A DNA stretch of 64,000 nucleotides from Viola odorata. Lineage: Eukaryota > Streptophyta > Magnoliopsida > Malpighiales > Violaceae. A program made the translations under genes and the position numbers. The stretch covers positions 3,045,501 to 3,109,500 of the forward strand of contig OY829544.1 of assembly GCA_963691705.1 (NCBI GenBank), written 5' to 3'. Positions within the stretch are counted from its first letter, which is position 1. Every line of letters starts with the position of its first letter. Below, piece after piece: positions 1-11,430 of this stretch. Under the pieces are notes generated by a model. That model saw only the letters and a list, made by a program, of their open reading frames with translations. It was not told the DNA's origin and ran no database searches.

Positions 1-339
1 TTGCCATCAGGGAATCCAACCAATCATTGCTCTTCAAAGAGACATTTCAACACTTCAGCTTTTGTAACCGGAGATTGCAAATAAAATAAGTGAATGTGAC
101 CAACATTAAAGTCAGCACTTTAGTGGCCTACAGATTAGAGGATTGATCTTCACTGTGTGGTCATTGTACGTGTTTAAGGGAAGATCTTGCGGCGAATGAT
201 TGTGATGGTCAAATGAACGATTTGATCATGGTTGAACTTGCGGTCTGGGGCAATGTAGGGAGTGCATGTCATTGCTGCAGAACAAGACCGCATTAAGTAT
301 GTTGATTGGTATCACTGCTGCGACAATGTGAATGCCAAG
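1..339. other. Unassigned flank of element A, 3' of its integrase
   Basis: No open frame or recognisable motif is visible. By position on the minus strand this is the start of the long noncoding stretch that lies between integrase and the 3' LTR in this family. The 3' LTR of element A must lie beyond the left edge of the window. Confidence 0.5.
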
Positions 340-2999
340 AGCTCGAAGTCATAAATCGTTTGATTCCTCGGTAAGTCACCCCCATCCATATTGGTGAGCA
401 TTAGAGCGCCTCCCGAAAATGCGTTCTTGACTATATATGGACCTTCGTACCATGGAGCCCATTTCTCTTGACCTTCCTCCTAATGAGGAAGAATATGCTT
501 TAGCACCAGATCCTCGACTTTTGAACTTGCGAGGCTGTACTTTCCTATTGGCCATCCTCACATGGCAGCCAATCGTTTCTCCGAGATTAGGTTTATCTGT
601 TCGTATCCCAATCTGACTCTTCTATTCCAGATTTGGCCAAGACTTTGAGAGAAGGAATTTCTACCTTGAGGGGAATTATCGCTTCCATATCGTAACCAGG
701 GAGTAGGGAGTTGTTCCCTGGAGGTGCGAATCGCCATCCGATAAACGTGTAAACCAAAAAGTACATCATGCTGATCCTTGTAAGTGATCCCCATTTTCTA
801 GATGATCCTCTTCGAGTTCTTATTTACAGCTTTGACGACTCTATTTATCTTTGGATAGTAAGGGGAAGAACTTCAATGCTTCACCTTCCCTCACTGGCAG
901 AGATTGCTAATAATCTTCCCATGTTAGTGTCATTATCAATGATACTCGAGTAGGAGGCGACTTCCACCCATTTAGTAAAATAGTCAATGGCAACAAAGAT
1001 GAAGTAGTGACCATTAGAAGCTTTTGGATGAATTTAGCCGATGGTATTGATTCCCCATAAGAGGAACTGGCGGAATGTTGAGATGACTAGCATAAATCGG
1101 GCATTTGTGACACTTTCTGAAGCAGTCAATGTAATCTCGTTTAATGGTGAGCCAAAAACAAACTCGCCTCATGATTCGTCTTGTCATCATGTCCACCAGC
1201 ATGTGTGGAGCAAACTCTATCATGGGTTTCTGCTGTGATATGCCTGGCTTTGGAGGTGGTGACACAACAAAGTAGGGTTCTATCTTCCCTTCTCTTGTAT
1301 AGATCCTCCCCATCAAGGTAGAAGTCTAAATCTAGATCTTGAAAAGTCTTCTTGCTACTCTGGCTTGCCCCCAGCGGGTATTCCCGATGTTTGATGAAAC
1401 ACACTAAATCATGATACCATGGCTCCCCATCAGGCTCATCTTCTAAAGCACCGCATGTTGGCGTCTCCCTCACTTCTACCCTCGGTGGCTGAAGCATTAT
1501 TCCGCATTCCAACTTAAACATTGAAGCTAGCATGGCTAACATGTCTGCGAAAGAATTCTTTTCTCGATCGATCCGATCAAAGTTGATTTCTTCAAACCCC
1601 TTCATGAGTTTGGTGAACAACCTCTGATAAGGTATCGTCTTTGAATCCCTGATCTGCACTAGTCTTGTGCCTGATGGATGACAAGGGTCGAGTCTCTGAA
1701 GACTTTCAATTTGTTCACCCTTAAATCAATCGCAGTCATTAACCCACTGACGCATGCCTCATACTTGGCGATGTGGCTTGTGCACGGGAAGTTTAATTTG
1801 CATGCTATGGAGAATTGATGACCATCGGGGGCTAAGACAAAAGCGGCCATTCCGCTTCCCCGAAAGATTTATTGCGCTGCCAAAACACATGGTCCACCGA
1901 TCATCTTCTTCGGCATCTCCCATGTGCTCAGCATTGATAATCATAATGTCTTCATTAGAGAAGTCAAACTCTAGAGGCTCGAGAGTGTGGTCAGCCAAGT
2001 GATCGACGAGAGTACTTGCTTCAACCGCCTTTTACTTTACATAGATGATTTCGTGTCCAGCCAACAGAACATACCATTTGCAGATCCGGCCTGACAAGTA
2101 AGGTTTCTCGAAGATGTTCTTCAGATGATCCATACGGGAAATCAGCCACGTCGTGTAATACAACAAGTACTGCCTGAGTCTTTGAGATCTCCCTGCTAGG
2201 GCGTAACAAGTTCGTTCTAACGCGGAGTAGCGCATTCCGCACTCGTTGAACTTCTTACTCGCATCCCGTGGTGCTAGCCATGGCTTGGAGTAGAAGGTTC
2301 CCTAGGGCATGGTGAAAGTTGTTTTTGTTGTTGTTGTTTTTTTTTTTTTTTCATCTTCCTGAGCCATCTTGATTTGATTGTAACCCGAGAAACCGTCTAT
2401 GAATGAGAAACTGGCATTATGGGCGGCATTGTCTACCAGGGTGTTGATATGAGGGAGCGAGAGATCATCCTTAGGACTCGCTCGATTGAGACCATGAAAA
2501 TCAACACACATGCGTACTCTCACGCCTTTCTTGGGTGCAAGCAGGAGGTTGTCGACCCACTCTGGGTATTCAGCAACTCTCAGGAAACCCGCGTCTAGTT
2601 GCTTCGCGACTTCCTTTTTGATCCTCAGATGGGTGTCAGGATGTATCCTTCGGAGTTTCTATTTTACCGGCTTGAACGTGGATTTTAATGGGATGTGATG
2701 CTCAGCTAGGATCAAGACCTGACATGTCTTCAAACACATCTGTATATTCTGTTAGGAGGGTGACTTGGAGGATGACTAACTTTTCTCTCTGAATAGAATT
2801 TAAAGTTGCCCGATCTTGATTATCCTCCGATTTTCGCCGCTTGCCCCCAGGTTGATCTCTTCCAACTCTTCCTGATGGGGGACCATTTCTCTCTTTGGAT
2901 TTTCTACTAGACGAGCTAACCCGTGTGGGATCTCATCCTCATCCTCATCCTCAGTTTCGGTGGCGATCTCCTCACCTGAAAACACATAAGGTTTTTCAC
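340..2999 (-). pseudogene. Broken pol of element A (RT, RNase H, aRNH, integrase)
   Basis: Minus-strand fragments match the better preserved pol of element C (42268-43083 plus 59878-62500) block by block. RT fingers lie at 2302-2523 (VDF.GLNRASPKDD and FSGYNQIKM), the Ty3-type RNase H tail at 2021-2242, the archaeal-type RNase H at 1659-1998, the linker and HHCC zinc-binding end of integrase at 1141-1659, and integrase core and C-terminal pieces at 340-1316. Against C, about 0.6 kb is missing near 2270-2290, so the YVDD catalytic motif and thumb are gone. A run of T and GTT repeats (2320-2352) interrupts the RT frame. Frameshifts separate almost every block. The upstream border at 2999/3000 matches the intron acceptor seen in C. 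It cannot make a working polymerase. Confidence 0.85.
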
Positions 3000-3472
3000 G
3001 ACAAACCAATTTAACATTTATCCTGAAAATAAAGAATGTGAAAAAGGTTAAAAGACGTTTGAAATGATAAAGAAAACCGCATATGTTCATATTTTGACAA
3101 AAAGGAGAGTTTTGCGAAATCCATTTTGGGAAAATAACAAAAACATGCATATGTACTATAGAGAAACATCAAGAATGCACGGAGACTGTCCGGTTGTACA
3201 CAGACTCCGCTCCAGACTTCTTTTCGGGCTTTGAGTTGATCCTTCTTCTCTAAGATGGAAGTTTGAAGCAGCCTCGACCAGGGTAAGACTTGAGTTGACG
3301 GTTTTCGAGTGTTATAAGTACCCTCTTTTGGCCAGCGCAATGGAGAACACTTCCTTGGACAATTTTGACACTAAAGGGAAAAAGGTCAACAATCTCTCAC
3401 GTGGAAATAACCTCCTCCCTTCTACTGCCCGGGGGTCTGTCTTGGAGGGAGGTCGGTGATTGCGTGAGGTCT
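3000..3472 (-). pseudogene. Remnant of gag-pro 3' end and following intron of element A
   Basis: The minus strand ends here with a pyrimidine-rich TTTATTTTCAG just before a GATAAATG start of pol, equivalent to the acceptor at 62501 in element C. Around 3180-3230 it resembles the end of the gag-pro exon of C (the stretch encoding the peptide around VHNWTI in C). The donor is not conserved as GT at the equivalent place. Nearly all of the protease coding region that C has at 62800-63700 is absent, so an internal deletion has removed it. 3230-3472 holds no further recognisable domain. Confidence 0.55.
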
Positions 3473-4477
3473 TTAGGCCAGACCTTCAAAAGAGAGTCCT
3501 CCATTCTTGATCAAGCCATTAACCTTTCTCTTAAAGGTAAAGTCATTTTCTATCATGCGATCCTGAGCTCCCTCATGGTACGCACATCTAGCGTTATGAT
3601 TATACCACTTCGGGTAGAGAGGTAGTTGAGGTTGGGCTGGGATCAGCACCATCTGCCCGGCTGCGAGTAGATGCTTGTAAATTTCCCTTGTAAAAATGGG
3701 GAGAAGTGGCATTGGTCCCCGATTCCGACGGTCAATTTGGTTTCTTGGTTTGCCTGGTGGGTTATGTGGGTTGTGATGGAGACGATAAGAAGAGGTTGTC
3801 CACAACCTGGTCGGTGAGTGGCAAAGCTGACATCTCTCTCTGTGATTGGCGTGGAAACAATGATCCTTCCGGATTTGATTCCTCCTTCCACTCTTTCTGC
3901 CACTAGGACCATGTCTGGGGAACTGGTGGACGAATTGGAGATGAGATGAGTGTTGTAAGGAGCTTGGAAGGTGCTTGTAGAAAATGATTTTTTTTGTCGC
4001 TCAAAGGAGGAGAGATTCCAGCGGCTAACTCTCTCCATTTCAGAGCATAAGCCGTCACCGATTCACCGGTCCTCTTCTCCAGGTTCCGATCTTTATCTTA
4101 TCCAGCCCCATGTACCCAGTTAAACCGTGCTTGGCTAGACTCTCCTTGAATAAACCGATCAATAAGGGTTCATTATGTATCACCTCTGACATCTTATTGC
4201 AGTAATTGTTGAGGTAAGTATTGGGGCACTCAATCTCAGTGTACTTCCCAAATTCTGAAATCTTAAATTTATGAGGTATGGTAATCCCTAGTACCATACA
4301 CATATCCGCAGGAGCTTTTGGGTCGAAGGGAACCCTCATTCTCTTCTAACAGACTCAACCTGTCGACACTTGGCCCTTCTATTTTGTTGGTGCCAAAACC
4401 AGTAGTTGATGAATACCCGAAGGATGCATGTAGTTGTATCTGATTGCCCCCAAGAGCTTAGAAAAAATATTGGGGTT
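3473..4477 (-). pseudogene. Broken gag of element A (central and C-terminal part)
   Basis: Overlapping minus-strand fragments carry the pattern of Ty3/gypsy plant gag. At 4055-4339 there is a stretch with KFKISEFGKY, a cysteine-proline followed by YCNKM, and YMGLDKIKIGTW, matching the usual 'YxG...CP..HL..YC.KM...WYM.LD...I.TW' layout. At 3643-4038 there is VLVAERVEGGIKSGRI, the motif that normally ends the gag domain. Frame is lost several times and a poly-T run interrupts it near 3990. Gag would form the virus-like particle. The N-terminal part lies on the other side of element X (8713-9077). The equivalent, equally broken gag of element D is at 54430-55976. Confidence 0.75.
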
Positions 4478-4482
4478 CTGAG
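4478..4482. repeat. Target-site duplication of element X, left copy (CTGAG)
   Basis: CTGAG lies immediately before the LTR that opens with TGATATTAATT and is repeated at 8708-8712 immediately after the second LTR, which closes with TTATTATCA. A perfect 5-bp duplication around TG...CA ends is the mark of integrase-mediated insertion. Confidence 0.9.
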
Positions 4483-4987
4483 TGATATTAATTGGATAGA
4501 TTGTACCCGGGGTAGGAAGGATCCTGGAGATCTTCTCCTCTGAGGGGGTGGGTCCTCGCTGCTGGTACACCTGCAAGGCGCCGGAGGGGGTCCCCGGCGT
4601 AGATACTCCGACGATCAAGTCAGTATGAGTATGAGTAGTAGTGAGAGAGAGTAGAGTGAGAGTGTGAAGAGAGAGAGAGTCCCCCCCCCCCTTTCTACTT
4701 AGGGGGGTATTTATAGGAGATCTAGTAGGGAGGCGTCATCTCTAATAGGTGCCGCTTGGGGCCATGGGGTAACGCCGAGTAGATGCCGCTTGGGCGGTAG
4801 ATGCCGCTTGAGTGCTTGCCGGGTGTGGGAATAGGCGCCATATCGTGCTGGATGGGCCCCCCCGCTGACGTCGACCACCCCCCGGTAGCAGGACTAGCAG
4901 GAGGCCAGGCAGGCCCTACAGTAGCTGAAGATGAGGGTTCCCCCTGTCAGGACTAAAATGCCCTGGGGGGTATGTCAATTATTATCA
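4483..4987 (-). repeat. LTR of element X (3' LTR on the minus strand)
   Basis: Begins TGATATTAATT and ends TTATTATCA. It aligns end to end with 8167-8707. It contains a minus-strand TATA box (4707-4716) followed by a CT-rich untranslated stretch and a C run at 4681-4692. Confidence 0.9.
4707..4716 (-). promoter_or_regulatory. TATA box in left LTR of X
   Basis: Minus-strand CTATAAATAC, a canonical plant TATA box. A CT-rich stretch (CTCTCTCTC) follows about 30-50 nt downstream, as usual around a plant transcription start. Confidence 0.6.
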
Positions 4988-5520
4988 CAAGCTCAACCGA
5001 AAACGAGCCCGAGTGTTTACCAAGGGCTCCCTTCTCGGTATCTGGATGAGTGCTATCTCTTCTGCGTCGCGGTAGGCTTATATAAATCTTCGAGTTCCTT
5101 TGCGTCCTTTGACGTCCACACCATAGATTGTTATTCCAGTACTTGCCAAAGCTCTATAGCGGATAGGTGTTATCTCTAGCAGATAACACTAAGGTCCTTT
5201 CGAGTGGCGTCCGGCATGACCTGGGATGGGATAACGCCGATTGTAGAGGTAGGTGTCATGTGAGAGCCTCCCGCTTAGGTCGACCATCCCAGGGCTTGCC
5301 GCCAGGCTAGGGGCGGCATGGACAGTGTCGAGTGTCTAAGGAATGAGTTGGAGATGCCGCTGGCTTGTCAGAAGCCGTTAGGTTGTCATCTTTGACGCTT
5401 GCGGATTGCTGCTTCGTTAATTTGGTTGGCTTAATACTCAAAGCCCAACCAAAAACTGTTGACGAACTCGGCAATAACTATGTGCCCCCAGCCCAACTGA
5501 AAACGGTCCTAGTATGCAAT

Positions 5521-5935
5521 TCCAATGACATGGAGGCAGCTGTTGACAAGGAGGCAGCTGATAACATGGCGGCACCTGACAAGGAGGCCGCTGATGACAT
5601 AGAGGCATGCTGATAACATGGCGGCACCTGACAAGGAGGCCGCTGATGACATAGAGGCATGCTGATAACATGGCGGCACTCGCTCACATGGAGGCACCAC
5701 AAATCACATAGAGGCACTCGCTCACATGGACGCATCAGAAGTCACATGGAGGCACTCACTCACATGGACGCATCACAAGTCACATGGAGGCACTCGCTCA
5801 CATGGACGCATCACAAGTCACATGGAGGCACTCACTCACATGGAGGCACCACAAATCACATAGAGGCACTCGCTCACATGGACGCATCACAAGTCACATG
5901 GAGGCACTCGCTCACATGGACGCAACCCCTAACGC
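5521..5935. repeat. Tandem array 1 of element X (CATGGAGGCAC-type, about 18/36 bp units)
   Basis: Units built on ACATGGAGGCAC and ACATGGACGCATCACAAGTC recur about 18-19 bp apart, often in pairs. The first third uses a related GGAGGC-GCTGATAAC unit and contains an exact duplication of about 50 bp (5575-5625 and 5627-5677). Open frames run through it in several frames only because units lack stops. Confidence 0.85.
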
Positions 5936-6076
5936 GGAGGCGTCAGCCTCTCCACTATTTCGATATTTCATCAACTTTCCCTTAGAGTCTTTCACCCACA
6001 CATATCGGGGTGTTGTTGATGTCACTTTTCCATCCAAGCTCGTTGGATCCGGCCTTGTTGTAAGCCGCCTGCAATA

Positions 6077-6262
6077 TTGCCGCGGTTTTACGCCATAAGC
6101 TACCTACAATTTGTGCGGTTTTACGCCATAGCTACCTGCAATATTGACGCGGTTTTACGTTGCTCAGAGCTACCAACAATATTGACGCGGTTTTATGCTA
6201 TCAGCCACCTACAAATTGTGCGGCTTTATGTCGTAGCTACCTGCAATATTGCACGCTTTCAC
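6077..6262. repeat. Tandem array 2 of element X (GCGGTTTTACGCCATAGC units)
   Basis: About five imperfect units of roughly 35-48 bp containing GCGGTTTTACG, CTACCTGCAATATTG or CTACAATTTGTG. No coding signal. Confidence 0.75.
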
Positions 6263-7084
6263 ATTCCCCAGAATTTCAATCTGTACTCCACTTGAGTACC
6301 TGCATTGTTAGCTGCACAAATACACTAACAGAGTCTACCAACTCTGGTTAGATTCCTCTAAGAATGTTAAAAATAGAGGTAAGGGGAAAATGATAATCTT
6401 AAAGGTGATCGCGATACCTTAGGGGAATAAACAAGGAACTCGGCCGTTGTTTAATTCCCGTTCCCTTCCTTGCATTTACGAAGGAGAGTGACATGTCGTT
6501 GGAGACCTTTTTCGGTGATGAGAGAATGGCCTCATGACATTATGAGGGCTCTTCAAACGGGGTAGATATTCACCCTATAAATCATATCAATATTCATCCG
6601 GGGTATATATTCACCCGCTAGATAATATTCTGAATCATCATTTATTTCACCCACCGTCGCCATAGGGGAAAGCTAAATTAGTGACGTCACTTTGAGGCTC
6701 AATCGTGCCTGCTAAACGTCGATATCTCGCTTAGATGTCTTCATGAGAATTATAGCCCTTTAAATAATCTTCAAATCGAGCTATTATTCAGAAAATTCCA
6801 AGCACGCACGAAGAAGATACGATTTTTTCCGTGAAACCCGATATAGCTGGAATCACGAATCTTAAACCCAGACTTTGAACCTCGATAACGCCCAGTTAAC
6901 GTCAATATCTCACAGAGATTCCTTGACAATAATTGTAGCCCGTCAAATTGCCTTCGAATCGAGCTATCCCACGCAGAATTCCGAGCACATATGGAAAAGA
7001 TATGATTTTACCCGCGAAACCTGATATGACTGGCCAGCAATGTACTTTTCTGGGCGCTAACGCCGAAAGTCCTGAGACTTCTGA

Positions 7085-7615
7085 TGGCATGGCAAGGGCG
7101 ACAACGACAAGGGCGACATCTGATAACAAAGCGACACCCGAATCATAGGGCGACATCTGATAACAAAAAGACGACTGATAGGGCGGCAACAACTGATAGA
7201 GCGACACCCCATCCAAGGTGATAACTGATAGAGCGGCAACAACTGATAGAGCGGCACCCATACAAGGCGACAACTGATGGAGCGGCGACAAATGATAGGG
7301 CGGCACTCCATCCAAGGCGACAACTGATGGAGCGGCGACAACTGATAGAGCGGCACTCCATCCAAGGCGACAATTGATGGAGCGGCAACAACTGATAGAG
7401 CGACACTTCATCCAAGGCGACAACTGATGGAGCGGCAACAACTGATAGAGCGGCACTCCATCCAAGGCGACAACTGATGGAGCGGCGACTACTGATAGAG
7501 CGGCGACAACTGATGGAGCGACACTCCATCCAAGGCGACAACTGATGGTGCGGCGACAACTGATAGAGCGGCACTCCATCCAAGGTGAAAACTGATGGAG
7601 CGACACCCCATCCAA
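7085..7615. repeat. Tandem array 3 of element X (GGCGACAACTGATGGAGCGGC units)
   Basis: Units of about 20-24 bp (GCGACAACTGATAGAGCGGC) alternate with CACTCCATCCAA. Several composite units have inverted arms, for example CTCCATC at 7306-7312 facing GATGGAG at 7326-7332 across a 13-nt loop. All three minus frames stay open over most of the array, so the open frames here are a product of the unit and not evidence for a protein. Confidence 0.85.
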
Positions 7616-8166
7616 GGTCACGCATGACGTCACTCAATATGACGTCACCTCGCCTGATGCCACCCCCTAGCAAACAAGCGACATCTTTCGTCTTTTTCCC
7701 CGAAACTCAAATATCATTTTCCTCTGACACACTCAATAATAACATACGCAAAAGTCAAACCCCTCTCTCTCTCTCTTACTTTTCCAGATCTGATCTGACA
7801 ATAAGGATAATCACAACTTCTCTCTCTCTTTTCTTTCTTTTCCCGATCCGATATTTCTCTTGAACATATAATAATAAATTATTGGTATATAATAATAAAT
7901 TATTGGTATGGATTGAGATCATCACACACAAGCGATCTTAAATCACCATTCCATTTTCCAGATCTGATCCTTTTTGGTGTACCACAATAATAATTAATCA
8001 TATAGATTCATCTCATGGGATCCGAACAGAACTTGAATCATATGTAAATCCATAACCAGAAAAACCAGCAGCAATGATGGGGATAAATATGAATACGGAA
8101 AGGAGAGCCTTTAGATCTCAAGGAACTCACTTGAAGATCTAAATGCTCTCAATGAAAGCACCATTT

Positions 8167-8541
8167 TGATATTAATTGGATAGATTGTACCCGGGGTAGG
8201 AAGGATCCTGGAGATCTTCTCCTCTGAGGGGGTGGGTCCTCGCTGCTGGTACACCTGCAAGGCGCCGGAGGGGGTCCCCGGCGCAGATACTCCGACGATC
8301 AAGTCAGTATGAGTATGAGTAGTAGTGAGAGAGAGTAGAGTGAGAGTGTGAAGAGAGAGAGAGTCCCCCCCTTTCTACCTAGGGGGGGGGGGGGGGTATT
8401 TATAGGAGATCTAGTAGAGAGGCGTCATCTCTAATAGGTGCCGCTTGGGGCCATGGGGTAACGCCAAGTAGATGCCGCTTGGGCGGTAGATGCCGCTTGG
8501 GTGCTTGCCGGGTGTGGGAATAGGCGCCATATCGTGCTGGA

Positions 8542-8584
<43 letters not shown>

Positions 8585-8707
8585 CTGACGTCGACCACCC
8601 CCCGGTAGCAGGACTAGCAGGAGGCCAGGCAAGCCCTACAGTAGCTGAAGATGAGGGTTCCCCCTGTCAGGACTAAAATGCCCTGGGGGGCATGTCAATT
8701 ATTATCA
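8167..8707 (-). repeat. LTR of element X (5' LTR on the minus strand)
   Basis: Same ends as the left LTR. It is 36 bp longer, mostly through expansion of a G run (8382-8396) and of a C run of about 39 bases (8545-8583) where the left copy has only seven or eight. Visible base differences from the left LTR are all transitions. Confidence 0.9.
8396..8405 (-). promoter_or_regulatory. TATA box in 5' LTR of X
   Basis: Minus-strand CTATAAATAC, identical to the box in the other LTR. This is the copy that would drive transcription of the element. Confidence 0.6.
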
Positions 8708-8712
8708 CTGAG
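8708..8712. repeat. Target-site duplication of element X, right copy (CTGAG)
   Basis: Direct copy of 4478-4482, followed at once by the N-terminal gag sequence of element A. Confidence 0.9.
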
Positions 8713-9077
8713 TAGATCTTCTGCTTGCCAAGATTAAGAGTGGGTTCAGCCAGCGAAGGATTAAGAGGTGCCCCATCTGGAGTGTTTGCACTTTGTCTGA
8801 TCACAGTGCTTGAGGTGAGCGTGGAACTACCGGAAGGATCCTGCCACTGCCATAGGATTCCAGCAATGGACGATGGTTGAGAGGAAGGTGGGCCTGGAAT
8901 TCTAAACGAAGAGGTAAGTGCCTTCTCCTCTTGTCCCTTTTCGGCTTGTGCTACCCATTCTGTAGCAACCCGAACTTATTTTTCGAGCTTCTCTAGCCTT
9001 GCTTCCAATGCCTTAACCTTTTCGATCATCTTTCATATTTGAAGTCTGGTTATAAGCATTTGCTTTTCAGGAACCAT
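8713..9077 (-). pseudogene. Broken gag of element A (N-terminal part)
   Basis: The minus strand opens with ATG at 9077, eight bases after a TTTTCAG acceptor-like site. The peptide is charged and helical (KVKALEARLEKLEK, then VRVATEW and AQAEKG), matching the start of gag in element D (about 55976 downwards). A stop interrupts it within the first 20 codons. The frame would continue at 4477 if element X were removed. Confidence 0.65.
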
Positions 9078-10370
9078 TCTTAACCTGAAAACAAATTAAA
9101 GGAAAATAGTCATGAATCTCAGCCATGATATGTATGTGAAATGGTATCCCGAGGTCTCTATGCTGCGAGAGAAAGAGAGGGGTAAGTACAATAATAGCAA
9201 TAGCGTAGGCACCTAAAAAATTGCAAGCATGGAGAATTACGAAAATAATTGAAACGAAATTATAAACATGGAAAAATCGCGAAAGAATTTGCATGTGACA
9301 AATTGCGGATTTTTTTCATACATGGAAACAAATTACGGAAGAATTTACACACATAGAAAAATTTGTCATTGTGAAAAATTGCGGGAAAAGTTGTACCTGT
9401 GGAGCAAGTTACGGAGAAATGGCACACGTGGAAAAATTGTGAAGAAATTTGACACGTGGAAAAATTGCGGGAAAAGTGTTCATGGGAAGAATTGCGAAAA
9501 AATTATAGACATTGAGAAATTGTAGAAAAATTTGTAAACATCGAGACACTGGAAAAAATTGCAAATATGGAGAAATTGCGAAAAATTTGCAACTGTGACA
9601 AATTTATGAAAAATTTGCCAACTTGGAAAGTCTGCGGAAAAAGATTTACCAACGTGGAAGGTTAGCGAAAAAGATTTGCCACCGTGGAAGGTTCGCGAAA
9701 AAAGATTTCTGATGTGGACAATTTTGCGAAATTTTTTTTTTATAAAGGTGGAAAATTGCGAAATCAGTTTGTAAAAACGTGGTTTTTTTTTATTTTTTAT
9801 TTTTATTTTTTGGAAAATCATTTGTAAAACATGGAATTTTTTTTAGAAATTATTTGTGAAGAACTGAGAAAAAATAAACTGGAAAAAGGTGAAACAACAT
9901 CGCAATATACGCATTTCAATATGATGCATGTGCTGAGGTGACATCTACTATTTCTATTCTGGCTGGAAAGCTCCCGGACGATACCATAAAAGTGGTCCCT
10001 CAGTAAATGGATACGTGATTGCCTGTCGAACCATCAAAAGTTCTAGGCGTTCACCCATTTAGGGGTTCGAGTCCGAGTTTGGGGTTCGTGAAAACTACCC
10101 AGGACACGTGTCCCAGGGCCTCACTACTAACCTCCTAATCTTATTTGGAAGAGGCCCGGCAGTAGGGCATCATGCGTAAGATGCATATGAATGACAGTTT
10201 ATCAAAGCGGATAACAATGAATCATGTGTAAACAATTTATCAAAGCGAGTAAATTAGTCATGCAAAACTCATGTGATAACACATCATTACAAAAGAAATT
10301 ATACGAGAAAAAATCAGCAATTTATAAAAAAAACAAACACCTCAAAAAAATCCGGCTCCGACCCTATAGG
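9078..10370 (-). other. Untranslated leader of element A
   Basis: It lies between the primer-binding site and gag. 9250-9890 is a degenerate AT-rich repeat of GAAAAATTGCGAAA-like units of about 25-35 bp, shared with the leader of D (56090-56760). 9895-10370 is a block conserved with B (26400-26863) and D (56770-57292). It contains ACCA-N6-TGGT at 9983-9996 and ends beside the primer-binding site. A TTTTCAG at the gag end suggests a leader intron; I could not place its donor. Confidence 0.65.
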
Positions 10371-10388
10371 TCCCTAGTGAAGTCGCCA
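10371..10388 (-). other. Primer-binding site of element A
   Basis: Minus-strand TGGCGACTTCACTAGGGA, three bases from the LTR end GGGTGCGACA. Elements B and D have the same site with one or two changes. The TGGCGAC start is the type used by Ogre/Tat elements, thought to pair with tRNA-Arg; the tRNA assignment is from memory and not tested. Confidence 0.75.
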
Positions 10389-10602
10389 AACTGTCGCACC
10401 CCCTTTTTGGATTTCCTATCCTAATGCGATGCGGGTTTGGGACTAGATGTGAGACGAAATTGGACCCATCTCACAGAGAGTAATGAAAGTCGCCACCCTA
10501 ATTTGTTTCTAGGTTTAGGGAACCTATTTGTCATGCATTAAAATAAAAAGCTAAGGCAAGATGGGTCTGAACCCGAGAATAATGGTTCGGGGTCGTATTA
10601 TG

Positions 10603-10631
10603 GACTCGGGAAGGTGTTAGGCACCCGAGTC
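10603..10631. other. Conserved LTR stem-loop (GACTCGGG/CCCGAGTC), element A
   Basis: GACTCGGG and CCCGAGTC form a perfect 8-bp stem around the loop AAGGTGTTAGGCA. The same structure is at 16420-16448, 27093-27121, 27504-27532, 43306-43334 and 57536-57564, always about 200-250 bp from the TGTCG end of the LTR. Confidence 0.7.
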
Positions 10632-11337
10632 TCATCCTAAAAAGGTTACCGGAGAAAGAGGTGTTTAAATCATGTTTGTAAAAAAAAAGTCCTAAGTTAT
10701 GTGATCATGCCCAACAAATAAATTTCGATAATTCTAAATAATTCTTGCACACAAGAGGATATGCGAAAAAGCGTGGAATAAATAAAAACGTTTACTTGTG
10801 AAGGGTATTGGGCGGATATACCTACTTTTGATTGAGATTGAAGGCGTACTTGTGAAGGGCATCGATTGATTTACCCTGCAAAGTCGAGATTATTAATTTG
10901 TGGAAAGTGATAATCGAAGAACAGATAAATATTTAATTACTTATTGCGAGTGAAATAATTAATTTTAGCAATTAGACACGAGCGGAATAATTATTTAGGC
11001 ATGCAGAAATAATTAATTAAAAGGTACGAGCATACAAATAATTAGCATCAAAACTATTGTACGCACGCAAGTGAAATAGTTATTCTTGACGATTATACGC
11101 AAGCAGAATAATTTAAACACACAAGCATACGAATAATTAGATATGCAGGCATATGAAAATAATAATTTAAACATGCAAGCATACGAAAATTAAATAAACA
11201 GTACAGGCATACAAAAATAAACAGTGCGAGTGCGAAAATAAATAAATAGTACAAGCATACAGAAATTAATCGATACGAAAATTAGATGGACTAAAAGATC
11301 GGACTAGGCCCACTAGGCCTAGAAATCAGCTTCATTT

Positions 11338-11430
11338 GGGCTTGGCATAAGCCAAGCCCATGATCATTAAAAATGACCGGCCCTTTTCCTTTATTTCCTT
11401 TCCCGCTTGGGCTTGGCACAAGCCAAGCCC
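11338..11430. other. Pair of LTR hairpins, element A
   Basis: Two perfect 9-bp hairpins, GGGCTTGGC-ATAA-GCCAAGCCC (11338-11359) and GGGCTTGGC-ACAA-GCCAAGCCC (11409-11430). Equivalent hairpins occur in the LTRs of B and D. C has a hairpin with a different stem at the matching place. Confidence 0.7.

Larger units (their letters stand above)
4483..8707 (-). mobile_element. Element X: complete non-autonomous LTR retrotransposon (LARD-like)
   Basis: Two direct LTRs (4483-4987 and 8167-8707) with TGATA...TATCA ends bound a 3.2 kb interior, all flanked by CTGAG. The interior has no gag, protease, RT or integrase on either strand. It consists of three tandem arrays (5521-5935, 6077-6262, 7085-7615) and AT-rich spacer; 4988-5520, 6263-7084 and 7616-8166 hold no feature I recognise. 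Orientation is taken from the minus-strand TATAAATAC box in each LTR. On that strand the sequence after the 5' LTR starts AAATGGTGCTTTCATTGAG, which ends like a tRNA-primed site but which I cannot assign to a tRNA. No convincing polypurine tract is visible. The LTRs differ by seven substitutions that I could see, all transitions, plus homopolymer length. It must have been moved by another element's proteins. Confidence 0.85.

Noticed and set aside
5521..5935. Possible CRISPR or coding repeat in X
   Set aside because: Unit of 18-19 bp without unique spacers, inside an LTR element; neither CRISPR nor gene.
6902..7673. Frames of 243 and 176 codons in element X
   Set aside because: Translation of array 3; overlapping frames are equally open and no homology or start signal is present.
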